From: an uncultured Acidimicrobiales bacterium
GTDB taxonomy: Bacteria; Actinomycetota; Acidimicrobiia; Acidimicrobiales; SZUA-35
Length of the DNA stretch: 64,000 nucleotides
Assembly (NCBI GenBank): GCA_938002965.1
Contig: CALKZY010000016.1
Location: 62,001 to 126,000 of the forward strand
Reading direction: 5' to 3'
Shown here: piece by piece, positions 41,961 through 51,634 of the stretch
Position numbering within the stretch: position 1 is the stretch's first letter
Layout of the letters: every line of letters starts with the position of its first letter
Position numbers and translations under genes: made by a program
The notes under the pieces: model-generated
Databases searched by the model: none
What the model saw: only the letters and a program-made list of their open reading frames with translations
Told to the model about the DNA's origin: nothing

Positions 41961-42929
41961 CCGTTCGCGCCCTCCTCGGGCCGCTCAGCTCCCTCAGGTG
42001 GTTCTGGGCGGTCTCCATCGGCTCCTTGCCCTCGGCCGCCACCCGTGGCTTCGGGCTCGACCTCACCGGCGAAGCAGCCTAGAACGTAGGGAAATGCCTC
42101 GGTTGTGTACTAGGCGTAGTTGCCATCGGCGTTGGTAAGTCCGTTGCATTGGTCGGGGTCGCCCGAACCCGCCATGTAGGAATGGGCTGTCCAGGTGTCG
42201 GAGGCGAACAGTGTCTCGTCGGTGAGTTCCCACGATGACGTGTATTGGTCGATACCGGTATAGATCGGGAAGCCGCCTAGGGGCGTAGCCCACGAGCTGA
42301 GGTGCAGATGCGACCTCTTCTGGCGTAAAGATGCAGTCGGTCTCGGAACTGGTGAGAATCTTATGGGTATGGAACCCCGTCGGCCCGTTGTGGCTTCCGC
42401 AGGCAGAAATGATGCCGGGCAAGGAGTCGACATCACCGCCGGTGCCTTCGGTCGCCCCGTAGATAGGTACTCCACCCAGCGTCACAGCTGCAGCTCCTAT
42501 GTAGGGCACGTCACTTACAACATCGGCCAGAGTTGGCTCTGCCGGAATCATGAAGGTGAGCTCGCGACCCCCGGGAACCCCGGGTGAAGTCCTGATGTAG
42601 GTGTAATCCGGGATGGCATTGGTGACGACAGCGATGGTCTCGCCGTCACAGGTTGCTACAACTTCCGGCTCGTCGAGGTCGGGGTTGGCCGACCCCCTTG
42701 TGGCGAACAGCGCCGCAGTCTCTTCGCAATCGGCGGCCGACACCACCATCTCGGCACCGCCTGCCGAGATGGCGGTCGAACTCGTAGCTTGCGAAGTCGA
42801 CGCGCCGTTGATGTCCGCGGCATCGCCGGCATCATCGGTGCTGCCTGATGTACAGGCCGAAACCAAGAGCAACAGGCCGAATTCGATCGCGGTCCAAATG
42901 GTGTGGTTGACTGTCGAAGATCTGTGCAT
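41957..42929 (-). pseudogene. YHYH-domain lipoprotein-like gene with frameshift and nonsense codon
   Basis: The N-terminus is a lipoprotein signal (LLLLVSACTSG, lipobox Cys near 27). The YHYH domain starts normally (TGFHTHKILTSSETDCIFTPEEVASAPQLVGYA) and then needs a frame change at the four-C run (42280-42283) to continue LGGFPIYTGIDQYTSSW and NADGNYA. A TAG (42110-42112) then sits where NYAY-YTTEAFPYVLGCF expects Tyr. Past it the frame stays open to a TGA overlapping the DUF305 start. One inserted C and one point change restore the full gene. These are real mutations or, less likely, two read errors. Confidence 0.8.
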
Positions 42930-43031
42930 GATCGCAAACTAAAGCGGCAACCTGTGAGCAAGCAATGAATCGATCGTCAGTTCGCTGTGGATCGACTGAG
43001 TGGCTTCGCGCCGCTGTGGCGATCAGACCAG

Positions 43032-43967
43032 TCAGAGGTTGCTGTCGACGGTGATGACAATGAGGTCCGTCGAGAGCTGTAACTCATTGTCGAAAAGCGG
43101 TGTGATTGTCGTGCGCCGACCGACAACCTGGACCAGAGCTAGCGGAAAGCTCTCCTCAACCAACGCGATCACCCCTTTGGCCCGCGCAATCGTACGCCCA
43201 GGGAACTGTTTCGGCAGCTGGACGATAAGCGCTTCGAGAGCGTGGCGAGTCAGCGGACCATCAATGGCTACCGTCTGCGTCTCATGGAGATCAAACAGGG
43301 TGGGCCCGGGTACACCGGCCGCGTCACGGCCATGGTGCCCGCCTAGCGAAAGGAAGCGTCCGAGCGCACCAGCTTCGCGTCTACCCGTACTTCCGTCGAT
43401 AGTTGGCGTGCCGGGGGCAAGAGTCGCCAGTCGTTCAAGGGCGCCCGCCAAGGCCTCGGGCCCGAACAAGTCCGCCTTGGTGACAATGAGGAGGTCGGCG
43501 GCGGTGATCTGGGCCTCCAGATGAAGTTGGATCCAGTCCGGGAGATCAGGGTCAAGCAGCTGATCGACGGCTACCACGATCACCACGCCGTCGAGCAGAA
43601 ACCCGGCCGACCGACCCCACGGAACGACGTTCTTCGGCTCGGCGATGCCGGAAAGCTCGATGATGAGATGGTCCGGTGGTTCGCTGCGGCTCCGAATTGT
43701 GTCCAACGCTTGGCCCATGTCATTGATCGATGTACAGCAGACGCATCCGTCGGTGAGCTCGACGACATTCCCTGTGCGGCGTTTGATCAGCGCCGCATCA
43801 ATGTTGATCGCACCGGCATCGTTGACCACAACGGCAACCGGTCGATCGGTGACGGCCAAGACTTCGTTGATGGCCGTGGTCTTGCCTGCACCGAGGTACC
43901 CACCGACGAACGTGATCGGCACCCGGCGCCCGGCCCACGGCAGGAACTCTGGTTCTTCATAGGCCAT
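43032..43967 (-). CDS. COG0523 (CobW-like) GTPase / metallochaperone
   Basis: An approximately 311-residue G3E GTPase from ATG 43967, just after GAGGA. ITFVGGYLGAGKTTAINEVL is the P-loop, TDGCVCCTSINDMGQAL contains the family's CxCC metal site, LIIELSGIAEP is the Walker B-like region and VTKADLFG the guanine-specificity motif. The C-terminal CobW_C-like half is short. Such proteins insert or buffer Zn, Co or Fe. It is divergent from an AGE-family epimerase 72 bases away. Which metal it serves is unknown; local metalloenzymes include zinc MBL hydrolases and a putative cobalamin protein. Confidence 0.85.
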   Translation of the reverse strand: MAYEEPEFLPWAGRRVPITFVGGYLGAGKTTAINEVLAVTDRPVAVVVNDAGAINIDAALIKRRTGNVVELTDGCVCCTSINDMGQALDTIRSRSEPPDHLIIELSGIAEPKNVVPWGRSAGFLLDGVVIVVAVDQLLDPDLPDWIQLHLEAQITAADLLIVTKADLFGPEALAGALERLATLAPGTPTIDGSTGRREAGALGRFLSLGGHHGRDAAGVPGPTLFDLHETQTVAIDGPLTRHALEALIVQLPKQFPGRTIARAKGVIALVEESFPLALVQVVGRRTTITPLFDNELQLSTDLIVITVDSNL

Positions 43968-44039
43968 TCCTCGACCGTACCGGCCGCCGCCAACGACGCC
44001 GAGTGAGTGGGCTGTGGCATCGGGCCGTACGGTAGTTTG

Positions 44040-45227
44040 ATGTCCGCCACCGACGTAACTCCATGGCTCGATACCACCGCCCACCGCCAGTGGCTACACA
44101 GCGGGTTCGCCAGGATCATCCGATTCGCACTGCCGTCCATACGGCCAAGTGGTGGCTTTCATTATCAGGACGTGGACGGATCGCCGATGACGGGTCACCG
44201 TCCCAAGCTGTTCTTGACGGCACGAATGGCCCACACCGCTGCACTTGGCGTCGACCTTGGGGTGCCCGGCGCCGGAGAACTGCTGGACCATGCCATGGAT
44301 TCTTTGCTTGGTTTACACGCTGACACCGCAAACGGTGGTTGGACCTCCATCCCGGGCGTCGACGGCCGAAAGTCGACCTACGATCACGTCCATGTCGGTC
44401 TAGCTGCGTCGACGGCAAAGATGTTGGGACATCACCGAGGTGGTGAGCTGTTCGACCAGGTGGTCGATGTAGTCGAGCGGCACCTGTGGGATAACGAGAC
44501 TCAAACCTTGCGAGAGTCGTTCGCTGCTGACTGGTCTGATTCCGAGAGTTACCGCGGGGCCAACGCCAACATGCACGGGGTCGAAGCAATGTTGGCCATG
44601 GGTCGGGTGTCAGGGCAAGCTCTATGGCACGAGCGGGCTTTGGCCGTGGCCGAGCGCTTGATCGACGGTGCAGCTCGATCCCACGGATGGCTCTTGCCTG
44701 AGCACTATTCGGCAGCGTGGGAGGTGCAGCTTGACTACAACCGTGAGCGACCAATGCATCCGTTTCGCCCCTTCGGAGCAACGTTTGGTCACTCGCTGGA
44801 GTGGGCCCGGTTCCTGATCGAGCTGGAAGGGTCGAACTTGATCGACGGGCCGTCGTGGCTATTGGAGGCCTCCGAGGCGCTGGCCGAGCGAGCCCTAGAT
44901 GGTGGCTGGGGCATCGACGGGAGACCAGGCTTGGTCTACACCGTGGATTGGGACGGCACGCCCGTGGCCGCCGTCCGTCTTCACTGGCCCATTTGTGAGG
45001 CCATCCAGGCCGCCGCCGCTCTTCGCCAACGCACGGGCAAATCTCATTGGGAGCAGTGGTACCGCCGATTGTGGGATCATGCTGCCCACTACTTCATTGA
45101 CGATCGGGGAGTGTGGCGCAACGAGCTGGCCGACGACATGAGCGAGGGTGGCGAGTTGTGGCCAGGTCGTTCCGATGTGTACCACAGTGGTGGAGCCATG
45201 GCAGGCCCGCTTCTCACCGAACATTGA
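44040..45227 (+). CDS. AGE-family epimerase/isomerase (N-acylglucosamine 2-epimerase fold)
   Basis: A 395-residue (alpha/alpha)6-barrel protein. GGFHYQDVDGSP near the N-terminus, RANANMHGVEAMLAMGRVSG-like SYRGANANMHGVEAMLAMG, HYSAAWEVQLDYNRERPMHPFRPFGATFGHSLEWARFLIEL and LHWPICEAIQAAAALRQRTG give the catalytic His and Arg/Glu context of mannose/cellobiose epimerases. ATG 44040 (MSATDVTPWL) is chosen over the in-frame start at 44007. It probably isomerises a free aldose such as mannose; the exact sugar is not determinable. Confidence 0.88.
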   Translation: MSATDVTPWLDTTAHRQWLHSGFARIIRFALPSIRPSGGFHYQDVDGSPMTGHRPKLFLTARMAHTAALGVDLGVPGAGELLDHAMDSLLGLHADTANGGWTSIPGVDGRKSTYDHVHVGLAASTAKMLGHHRGGELFDQVVDVVERHLWDNETQTLRESFAADWSDSESYRGANANMHGVEAMLAMGRVSGQALWHERALAVAERLIDGAARSHGWLLPEHYSAAWEVQLDYNRERPMHPFRPFGATFGHSLEWARFLIELEGSNLIDGPSWLLEASEALAERALDGGWGIDGRPGLVYTVDWDGTPVAAVRLHWPICEAIQAAAALRQRTGKSHWEQWYRRLWDHAAHYFIDDRGVWRNELADDMSEGGELWPGRSDVYHSGGAMAGPLLTEH

Positions 45228-45407
45228 TCTGGACGCACTAACCCGCAGGCGGCGAGCGCCACGCCGTGTCTGGCGGTGACATCCATGACGGCAAGGGTCT
45301 GCTGGAAGCCGACCGCCAACCTGTACGGTTAAACATGAAGGTTTGGCATGTGCTGGGCCGTAGAGGTCAGCTGCAGTAAAGATGCGGCGCACACCAGGAG
45401 CCAAACC

Positions 45408-47351
45408 ATGTTGAACGATACTGCCCGCGCGGCTGATACAGCCGTCGGCGTAGAAGCACATCAGCCCGACGCCGACCAGGCTGACGCTACTCCGAGCGAC
45501 GTTCATGAGTCCGCCATCGATGGCTATGAAGTCGATGAGACGGTAACTGACGCCATCCCCAACGTCGACGAATCCGAATCAGAGGAGATCGTCGAGCCGG
45601 AGACCAGTTCTGAATCAGAAGAGATTATCGAGCCGCACGAAGCTGTGATCGAACAGGGCGGCTTCGCCGAACTCGGTCTTCGCCCAGAGTTGCTAGATTC
45701 GCTGGCCGAGCTGGGCTACACCAGCCCGACACCGATCCAGGCCGAGACCATTCCCCATCTGCTGCGAGACGTTGACGTCCTTGGCCAGGCCGCCACTGGA
45801 ACGGGCAAGACAGCGGCGTTTGCACTGCCGATTGTCAACAAGATCGAATCCGGCCGTCCTGGTGCTCCGGTGGCCCTCGTCGTTGTTCCCACCCGTGAGC
45901 TGGCCGTCCAGGTCTGCGATGCCGTCAATGGTTACGGTCGTAAGCAGCGGATCAAGGCAGTCGCTGTCTACGGCGGGGCGAACATTCGAGACCAGATCCG
46001 TGATCTTAAGCGAGGAGTCCACGTTGTTGTCGGTACCCCCGGGCGCACGATTGATCTGATCAAACGCCGCTCATTGGACCTTGCCGAGATCACCACCGTT
46101 GTCTTGGATGAGGCCGATGAGATCCTCGATATGGGTTTCGCCGAAGACATCGAGACCATCCTTGAGTCCACTCCACCGAATCGCCAGACGGTACTGTTCT
46201 CAGCCACCATGCCAGGGCGGATCCGCTCGATCGCACAGCGACACCAGAACGATCCGGTACATATCAAGGTTGGTGTGGGCAAAGACGCTCCGGCCAACGA
46301 TCTCGTCCGTCAAACCGTGTACATGGTTCAAAACAAGCACAAGCCGGCCGCTCTGGGACGCATCATCGACATCGAGTCGCCGGAGTCAGCTCTAGTGTTT
46401 TGCCGAACCCGACGCGAAGTTGACGAACTCACCGCAGCCATGAACAGCCGTGGCTACCGGGCAGAAGCCCTGCACGGTGGTATGGATCAGCAACAGCGTG
46501 ACCGGGTTATGGCCCGGCTCCGGGAGGGTACCGCCAATCTGTTGTTGGCCACCGACGTCGCCGCCCGCGGACTCGACGTCGACACTCTCACCCATGTGGT
46601 CAACTACGATGTGCCGACCCAACCCGAAAGCTACGTGCACCGCATTGGCCGCGTTGGCCGAGCCGGTCGAGAAGGCGTGGCCATCACCTTGGCCGGGCCT
46701 GATTCGCGGGGTCAGCTGAAACGCATCGAACGTCTTGTCGGTCGATCGCTCGACGTGGCCAAAGTCCCGACCGTTGATGCTCTGCGCTCCCGCCAGCTGG
46801 AACTCACCGTCGGGGCCATCCGCGACGAGATTGGGGCCGAGGACGTGGACGACTACTACCGAGTCATCCGTGAATTGTCCGATGTCGCCGAGCTTCGGGA
46901 CATCGCTGTGGCAGCAGTGAAACTCATTCATGAGTCTCGCAACCCGAAGACCAGCGAGACCTTCATCCCCGAGATCGCCGAAGGCCGTTCCAAGTCGGGC
47001 AAGAGCCACGGCAAAGGTAAGGGTGGACGCTACGAAGGCGGCAAGTCCCGCGGCGCACACCGAGGCGACAAGAGAGACCGCGGCAAACACGGTTCCTCGA
47101 GCTTTGGTGGTGCGGACACAGGTTTGGTCTACATCGGAGTCGGCCGGCGCGGCCGGGTGCGTCCCGGGGATTTCGTTGGCGCTATCGCCAACGAAACCAG
47201 ACTGTCGGGTAGTGATATCGGGCCCATTCGAATCTCCGAGCACTACTCAGTGGTCGGCGTTCCGGAGTCAACCGTGGATGAGGTTATCCGAGCGGTCAAC
47301 GGCAGCAGCATTCGCGGCAAGCGAGCCAAGGCCCGGCGCTACGACGCCTAG
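45408..47351 (+). CDS. deaD: DEAD-box ATP-dependent RNA helicase (DeaD/CsdA-like)
   Basis: A 647-residue helicase from ATG 45408, seven bases after GGAG. A 75-residue acidic leader precedes the core: Q-motif region GYTSPTPIQAETIP, motif I QAATGTGKTAAFALP, PTRELAVQV, VGTPGR, motif II VLDEADEIL, SAT, then the second RecA domain with HRIGRVGRAGREG. A basic Gly/Lys/Arg-rich linker leads to a C-terminal DbpA-type RNA-binding domain (VGRRGRVRPGDFVGAIANETRLSGSDIGPIRISEHYSVVGV). The role is ribosome assembly or mRNA remodelling, often cold-induced. The 180-base upstream gap could hold a long 5' leader. Confidence 0.93.
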   Translation: MLNDTARAADTAVGVEAHQPDADQADATPSDVHESAIDGYEVDETVTDAIPNVDESESEEIVEPETSSESEEIIEPHEAVIEQGGFAELGLRPELLDSLAELGYTSPTPIQAETIPHLLRDVDVLGQAATGTGKTAAFALPIVNKIESGRPGAPVALVVVPTRELAVQVCDAVNGYGRKQRIKAVAVYGGANIRDQIRDLKRGVHVVVGTPGRTIDLIKRRSLDLAEITTVVLDEADEILDMGFAEDIETILESTPPNRQTVLFSATMPGRIRSIAQRHQNDPVHIKVGVGKDAPANDLVRQTVYMVQNKHKPAALGRIIDIESPESALVFCRTRREVDELTAAMNSRGYRAEALHGGMDQQQRDRVMARLREGTANLLLATDVAARGLDVDTLTHVVNYDVPTQPESYVHRIGRVGRAGREGVAITLAGPDSRGQLKRIERLVGRSLDVAKVPTVDALRSRQLELTVGAIRDEIGAEDVDDYYRVIRELSDVAELRDIAVAAVKLIHESRNPKTSETFIPEIAEGRSKSGKSHGKGKGGRYEGGKSRGAHRGDKRDRGKHGSSSFGGADTGLVYIGVGRRGRVRPGDFVGAIANETRLSGSDIGPIRISEHYSVVGVPESTVDEVIRAVNGSSIRGKRAKARRYDA

Positions 47352-47362
47352 GTCATAGCAGC

Positions 47363-48616
47363 TCAATCCAGCACGGAGAAGGTAAGACCGGCCTTGGCGG
47401 TCAGCCGTTCGATCAGGGCATCACCTAGCGCCACCGTCGGCGTCAGGAAACCATACGGTGGGTCGCCACCGGCGGTGGACCCGTGAGCCAACCTGGACTC
47501 CAGTAGGGCTAAGGCCGATTCGCTCAGCATTTTGGCGGTGGACCCGTAGCCCGGATCTCGGTCACCGGTGACTTTCGTCGAGATTGTGCGGCCATCGGCC
47601 GTTTCACCGAAGAACCGAATGTCGAAGAAGCCGGCTTGGCGGGTATCGGAATCCGGGCCCATGCCCGGCTTCGGTAAGACCCGTTGCTCCAATTGGCGAC
47701 GAACAGGTCCCACTGCGCTGACTCCGGCCAGGGTGGCCATACCTGCGGTTACTGCTGTCGCCCGGGCCAGACCTGCGGGCCCGGCGCCGGTCATCACGGC
47801 TTCATCGTAGAGAAAGCCGTCACCCCAAGGGCGCCCAAGGAGGGCGTGCGTGCGGTGCACAACCTTGGTGTTGACAGAGGCCATGATGAATGGCGCCAAC
47901 CACGACCCGGACAGTTTGTCGTTGGTGGGAGTCATCACGTTTGGTTGCCGGACCCCCGAGCGTTGACCAGAGGGGGCAAGGCTGTAGGGATTGGCTAGCG
48001 CTTTTCGCAGGGATGGGTTCTTGGAGACTTCCTCGACCGCGTTCAGGCCACTGGCTACGGTGCCTCCGCTTACCCCTCCCTTGATGGCCTTCACCCGCAT
48101 CGCCACTTGTTGGCATGGCTGGTCGAACTGTTCCATGGCCTGGCGCTGGGTGAACCAGACTCCGAGGTCCGAGGGAATCGAATCGAACCCGCAGCTGGGC
48201 ACGATGCGAGCCCCTGTGGCGACGGCTTCGTCGCAGTGGGTGTCAATCATCGTCTGCACCCACAGCGGCTCGCCGGTCAGGTCACAGTAGTCGATCCCGG
48301 CGGCGACCACGGAGGCAATCAACTCCGAACCGTACAACGCGTAAGGTCCGACGGTTGAAATGATGACGCTGGAGTCGGCCACCATGGAATCGAGGGCCCG
48401 CCGGTCAGCGGCATCCGCCACCACGATGGGTACGTCAGCATGACGATCGGCCAACAGCTGTTCGAGCTTCGACTTGTTGCGACCGGCGACCGCCCACCGA
48501 AGGTCGTCACCTTCGCGCTCCAAAAGGTAGTCGACCACAAGTTGACCGACGAAGCTTGTGGCCCCGAACACGGTCACATCAAATTTGGTATCTCCACCGG
48601 ATGGTGACGGCATCAT
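47363..48616 (-). CDS. Saccharopine dehydrogenase-family protein / trans-acting enoyl reductase-like
   Basis: A 417-residue protein with an N-terminal Rossmann fold (DVTVFGATSFVGQLVVDYLLE, about 10-30), AGRNKSKLEQL, and IISTVGPYALYGSELIASVVAAGIDYCDLTGEPLWVQTMI, followed by ARIVPSCGFDSIPSDLGVWF. This pattern is that of the saccharopine-dehydrogenase-like/trans-acting enoyl reductase group, used by mycobacteria in lipid (DIM) synthesis but widespread in actinobacteria. Its upstream neighbour, a ureohydrolase, overlaps it by four bases. The substrate is unknown. Confidence 0.87.
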   Translation of the reverse strand: MMPSPSGGDTKFDVTVFGATSFVGQLVVDYLLEREGDDLRWAVAGRNKSKLEQLLADRHADVPIVVADAADRRALDSMVADSSVIISTVGPYALYGSELIASVVAAGIDYCDLTGEPLWVQTMIDTHCDEAVATGARIVPSCGFDSIPSDLGVWFTQRQAMEQFDQPCQQVAMRVKAIKGGVSGGTVASGLNAVEEVSKNPSLRKALANPYSLAPSGQRSGVRQPNVMTPTNDKLSGSWLAPFIMASVNTKVVHRTHALLGRPWGDGFLYDEAVMTGAGPAGLARATAVTAGMATLAGVSAVGPVRRQLEQRVLPKPGMGPDSDTRQAGFFDIRFFGETADGRTISTKVTGDRDPGYGSTAKMLSESALALLESRLAHGSTAGGDPPYGFLTPTVALGDALIERLTAKAGLTFSVLD

Positions 48617-49557
48617 GGCCGCCTTTGACGGGCAACGAGACCCATTACGGTAGCCGTCAGTCGTGATGCCACCAGAGCTCCTCGATTTCCGATGTCGGCC
48701 GCTGGGGCGAATTCGGCCAGGTTGAAACCGACAATGGTGGCCTTGGCTGCTACAGCTTCGAGGAGGTCGGCGACCTGACCGTACTGGAAGCCCCCGGGCG
48801 CAGGTCCGATCACCCCAGGAACTACTGACGGATCCATAGCATCGATGTCAAAGGCGACGTAGACTTGCGCGCCCTCTGGCACCGCACCGACGATCGGGTC
48901 CAGTCCGCTGCTTCGAACGTCTCGCATGGGGAAGAACCGGACACCCCAATCCTCAGCATCGGAGACATCCGAAGGTCGGGCGCTGCCGACGCCTCGGGCC
49001 CCGACTTGGATGATGTTGTCGACCCAACTCATTTCCGAAGCCCGGCGCATGTTGGAGGATAAGCCGAGGCGTTCGCCTTGGACCTCGTCCCGCCAGTCGA
49101 TGTGGGCATCGAATTGGAGAATCGTGATGGGGCCATGGCCGTCAAAGGCCTGGAGACAGGGAATGGGAATCGAATCATCTCCGCCCAACACGAGGGGAAC
49201 GGCTCCGGCATCGAGCACGGCCGCCACGTTAGTTTCGATCAACTGGCGATTGTGGGCAAAGTCGGTCTCGGACACGGCCAAGTCACCCCAGTCGACTGCC
49301 GTAGTCGATGGAAGGAGGACGCCCCCGACGTCGAAGTCGTGGTGTTCGCCCATGCCTGGCCAGCCAGTGGCAGCTCGAATGGCTGCCGGTCCGTCAGTAC
49401 AGTACGCACCGACCGAGGCGTAGGGCGTAGCCGTCGCTGCTCCCATCACAACAATGTCGGCGTCGGCGACATTCCCCGACTCAGCCAGGGTAATGTCCTG
49501 GAAACCTCGCTTCGGTGCCCCACCGAACAGATTGCCGATCCGCAGCTCGTTACTCAT
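48613..49557 (-). CDS. Agmatinase/arginase-family ureohydrolase
   Basis: A 314-residue ureohydrolase-fold protein. The manganese motifs are LVLGGDDSIPIP, LQFDAHIDWRDE and YVAFDIDAMDPSVVPG. The usual GGDHS reads GGDDS, replacing the first metal-binding His with Asp, a variant seen in some agmatinase-family clades. The rest (PGGFQYGQVADLLEAV, VGFNLAEFAPAADIGNRGALVASRL) is standard. It would release urea from a guanidino compound if active. A 71-base gap separates it from the DmdA-like gene on the same strand, so it may share that transcript. Confidence 0.85.
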   Translation of the reverse strand: MSNELRIGNLFGGAPKRGFQDITLAESGNVADADIVVMGAATATPYASVGAYCTDGPAAIRAATGWPGMGEHHDFDVGGVLLPSTTAVDWGDLAVSETDFAHNRQLIETNVAAVLDAGAVPLVLGGDDSIPIPCLQAFDGHGPITILQFDAHIDWRDEVQGERLGLSSNMRRASEMSWVDNIIQVGARGVGSARPSDVSDAEDWGVRFFPMRDVRSSGLDPIVGAVPEGAQVYVAFDIDAMDPSVVPGVIGPAPGGFQYGQVADLLEAVAAKATIVGFNLAEFAPAADIGNRGALVASRLTATVMGLVARQRRP

Positions 49558-49628
49558 CCAGAGAGCTTTTCACATTGGACGCCGTCTCGACGACTCATCT
49601 CCTTTGGGGATTCCCGAGACGGGCTACA

Positions 49629-50771
49629 TCATTGTGTGGTCAGAGCCTTCTTCGGATCGTAGAACGGATAGTCGACCACGATGGCGGACACGGGGCCGGT
49701 TGCGGTATGGACCACGAGCTCCGTGCCTACATCAGCTTGTTCGACGCCGACCATGGCCAGCGCGATGTTTTGCTCCAGACGGGGTGAATAGACCGCTGAG
49801 GTGACCTGGCCGACCGTTGAGTCAGCGTCGACGATTGGCCAAAACGATGTGTTCGGGCCGGTTAGGGGTTCGGCATCGAGAACCAACCCAACCTGGCGGC
49901 GAGCGACGCCATCAGCCTGAATCTGTTGGAGTGCGGCTTTCCCGATGAAGTCGGCCTCCATGTCCAGGTTCACCAAGCGATCCAACCCCAGCTCAAAAGG
50001 GTTCGTGTGCCTGTCGGCGTCGGCATGGTAGGACAGCATGCCACCTTCTATGCGACGTATCGACGAGGTGTGTCCGGGTTTAAGTCCGAGCGGTTGGCCG
50101 ACTGCCATAATATGTTCCCACAACTCGTCGCCTCTCGAACCATCCCGAAGGTAGATCTCGTACCCCAGCTCGCTCGACCAACCGGTTCGCGACACGACCA
50201 GGGGAATGCCCTTCAATTCCATCTGCCGCAGCCAGTAGTACTTGAGATCGCCGATGCCTTCGCCGAACAGCGCTTTCATGATGTGACCCGACTTCGGTCC
50301 TTGAAGTTGGAGCGGGGAAACGTCGGGTTCAGCAATGGTGATGTTCATTCCGGCATGAACGGCCACGCCCTGAGCCCATAACAAAATGTCGCTGTCGGCC
50401 AGAGAGATCCAGAAGTGGTTGTCGCCCAAGCGAAGTAGCACGGGGTCGTTGAGTAGGCCGCCGTGCTCGTTGGTGATCAGAATGTATTTGCACTGACCAA
50501 CCTTCATTTTCGAAAGGTCGCGGCAGGTAAGCATCTGTACGAATCGGGCGGCGTCTACTCCGGTGATCTCCACCTGTCGTTCAACGGCAACATCGCACAG
50601 GATTGCGTCGTTGACGAGGTTCCAGAAATTCTGCTCAGGGTCACCGAAGTCGCGGGGAATGTACATGTGGTTGTACACCGAGAAGCCTTTGGCTCCCCAC
50701 CGAACGGTGGCATCGAAGTACGGTGACTTTCGGATCTGCGTCCCGAAGCCGAAGTCGTCCGGTTGGTTCAT
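49629..50771 (-). CDS. GcvT-family tetrahydrofolate-dependent demethylase, DmdA-like
   Basis: A 380-residue aminomethyltransferase-fold protein. GAKGFSVYNHMYIP, DVAVERQVEITGVDAARFVQMLTCRDLSKMKVGQCKYI, LNDPVLLRLGDNHFWISLADSD, EPDVSPLQLQGPKSG and VVSRTGWSSELGYEIYL correspond closely to segments of dimethylsulfoniopropionate (DMSP) demethylase DmdA, more than to glycine-cleavage T-protein. DmdA gives methylmercaptopropionate and methyl-THF. The start overlaps the IclR gene (ATGA). A methanethiol-oxidase homologue is divergent, supporting a C1-sulfur role. A demethylase for another methylated osmolyte remains possible. Confidence 0.75.
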   Translation of the reverse strand: MNQPDDFGFGTQIRKSPYFDATVRWGAKGFSVYNHMYIPRDFGDPEQNFWNLVNDAILCDVAVERQVEITGVDAARFVQMLTCRDLSKMKVGQCKYILITNEHGGLLNDPVLLRLGDNHFWISLADSDILLWAQGVAVHAGMNITIAEPDVSPLQLQGPKSGHIMKALFGEGIGDLKYYWLRQMELKGIPLVVSRTGWSSELGYEIYLRDGSRGDELWEHIMAVGQPLGLKPGHTSSIRRIEGGMLSYHADADRHTNPFELGLDRLVNLDMEADFIGKAALQQIQADGVARRQVGLVLDAEPLTGPNTSFWPIVDADSTVGQVTSAVYSPRLEQNIALAMVGVEQADVGTELVVHTATGPVSAIVVDYPFYDPKKALTTQ

Positions 50772-51604
50772 CGTGTTTCTCTCCCGGTTGGATGGGGTGT
50801 GGACAAAGCGGTTGCTGCCGGTGGCGCGGTTGTCGCCCAGCCCAGGCGGCGGGCAATCTCCTCGGCCATAGCGATCAACTCCTCGCCGATTGTTTTGCGA
50901 TACGGCGGGGTGAAGACTCTCATCGAACCAGTCGCCCCTATGGACATGGTCGGTGTCTCAGCGGATACATGAAGCGGAGCGGCGACAGAGCACATCCCGC
51001 GCTCGAGCTCTTCGACGCACTCGGCGTAGCCGCAACGACGGATACCGGCGTACTCGGCGTCGAGATCGTCGAGGTTGGTCACGGTGTACTCGGTGTAGGC
51101 CTTCAGCTGCTTGGCAACGGATCCAGCTACGCCAGGGGAGAAGGCGGCTACTGCTTTGGAACACGAGCAGGCGTGAAGGGGGCGCTTGCCGAGACCAGGG
51201 TGAAGAAATGACACCCCGGTGTCAGGTGTCTCCACATGAATGATCTCAACCGCCTTGCCGCGAAGGCGTGCCAGGAAGAACGTGGCGCCGTGCTCGACCG
51301 CTGCTTGGCGTAGAGCAGGGGAGATTGTTTCTACTAACATCTGGTCGGACTGGCCGACCTCGATGATTCGTTTCAGGCGATTTCCGATTGCGAACCGGCC
51401 TTTTCCCACGGGGTCGAGCAGGCCCGCATCGGTCAAGTCGTTCACCAGCCGGTAGGCCGTGGGGCGTGGAATATCGGAGTGGGCGCAGATATCAGCGACC
51501 GTCACTTCTTCCTTCTGCCCGACGATCTCGAGAATGAGGGCCAGGCGTTCAAGATGCATGAGGTACGAACCGCCTGTCTGGCCTCGTGAGCCGCCGGTAG
51601 CCAC
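50768..51604 (-). CDS. IclR-family transcriptional regulator
   Basis: An approximately 278-residue IclR protein. The N-terminal winged helix reads LERLALILEIVGQKEEVTVADICAHSDIPRPTAYRLVNDLTDAGLLDP, and the C-terminal effector domain contains GATFFLARLRGKAVEIIH, HACSCSKAVAAF, YAGIRRCGYAECVEELERGMCSVAAPL and ETPTMSIGATGSMRVF. GTG 51604 is my best start, since the frame continues to 51685 without family similarity; ATG 51559 would cut the first helix. It is transcribed with the DmdA-like gene and divergent from the methanethiol-oxidase operon, so it probably controls both. Confidence 0.87.
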   Translation of the reverse strand: MATGGSRGQTGGSYLMHLERLALILEIVGQKEEVTVADICAHSDIPRPTAYRLVNDLTDAGLLDPVGKGRFAIGNRLKRIIEVGQSDQMLVETISPALRQAAVEHGATFFLARLRGKAVEIIHVETPDTGVSFLHPGLGKRPLHACSCSKAVAAFSPGVAGSVAKQLKAYTEYTVTNLDDLDAEYAGIRRCGYAECVEELERGMCSVAAPLHVSAETPTMSIGATGSMRVFTPPYRKTIGEELIAMAEEIARRLGWATTAPPAATALSTPHPTGRETR

Positions 51605-51634
51605 TATGGCTAGTGTCTTGCTTGGCGAGAAGAC

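Noticed and set aside
42063-42320. The C-terminal reading RLPDLYRYRPIHVIVGTHRR of the YHYH gene as genuine protein
   Set aside because: YHYH-domain sequence continues in the adjacent frame (FPIYTGIDQYTSSW), so this tail is out-of-frame sequence after the inserted C.
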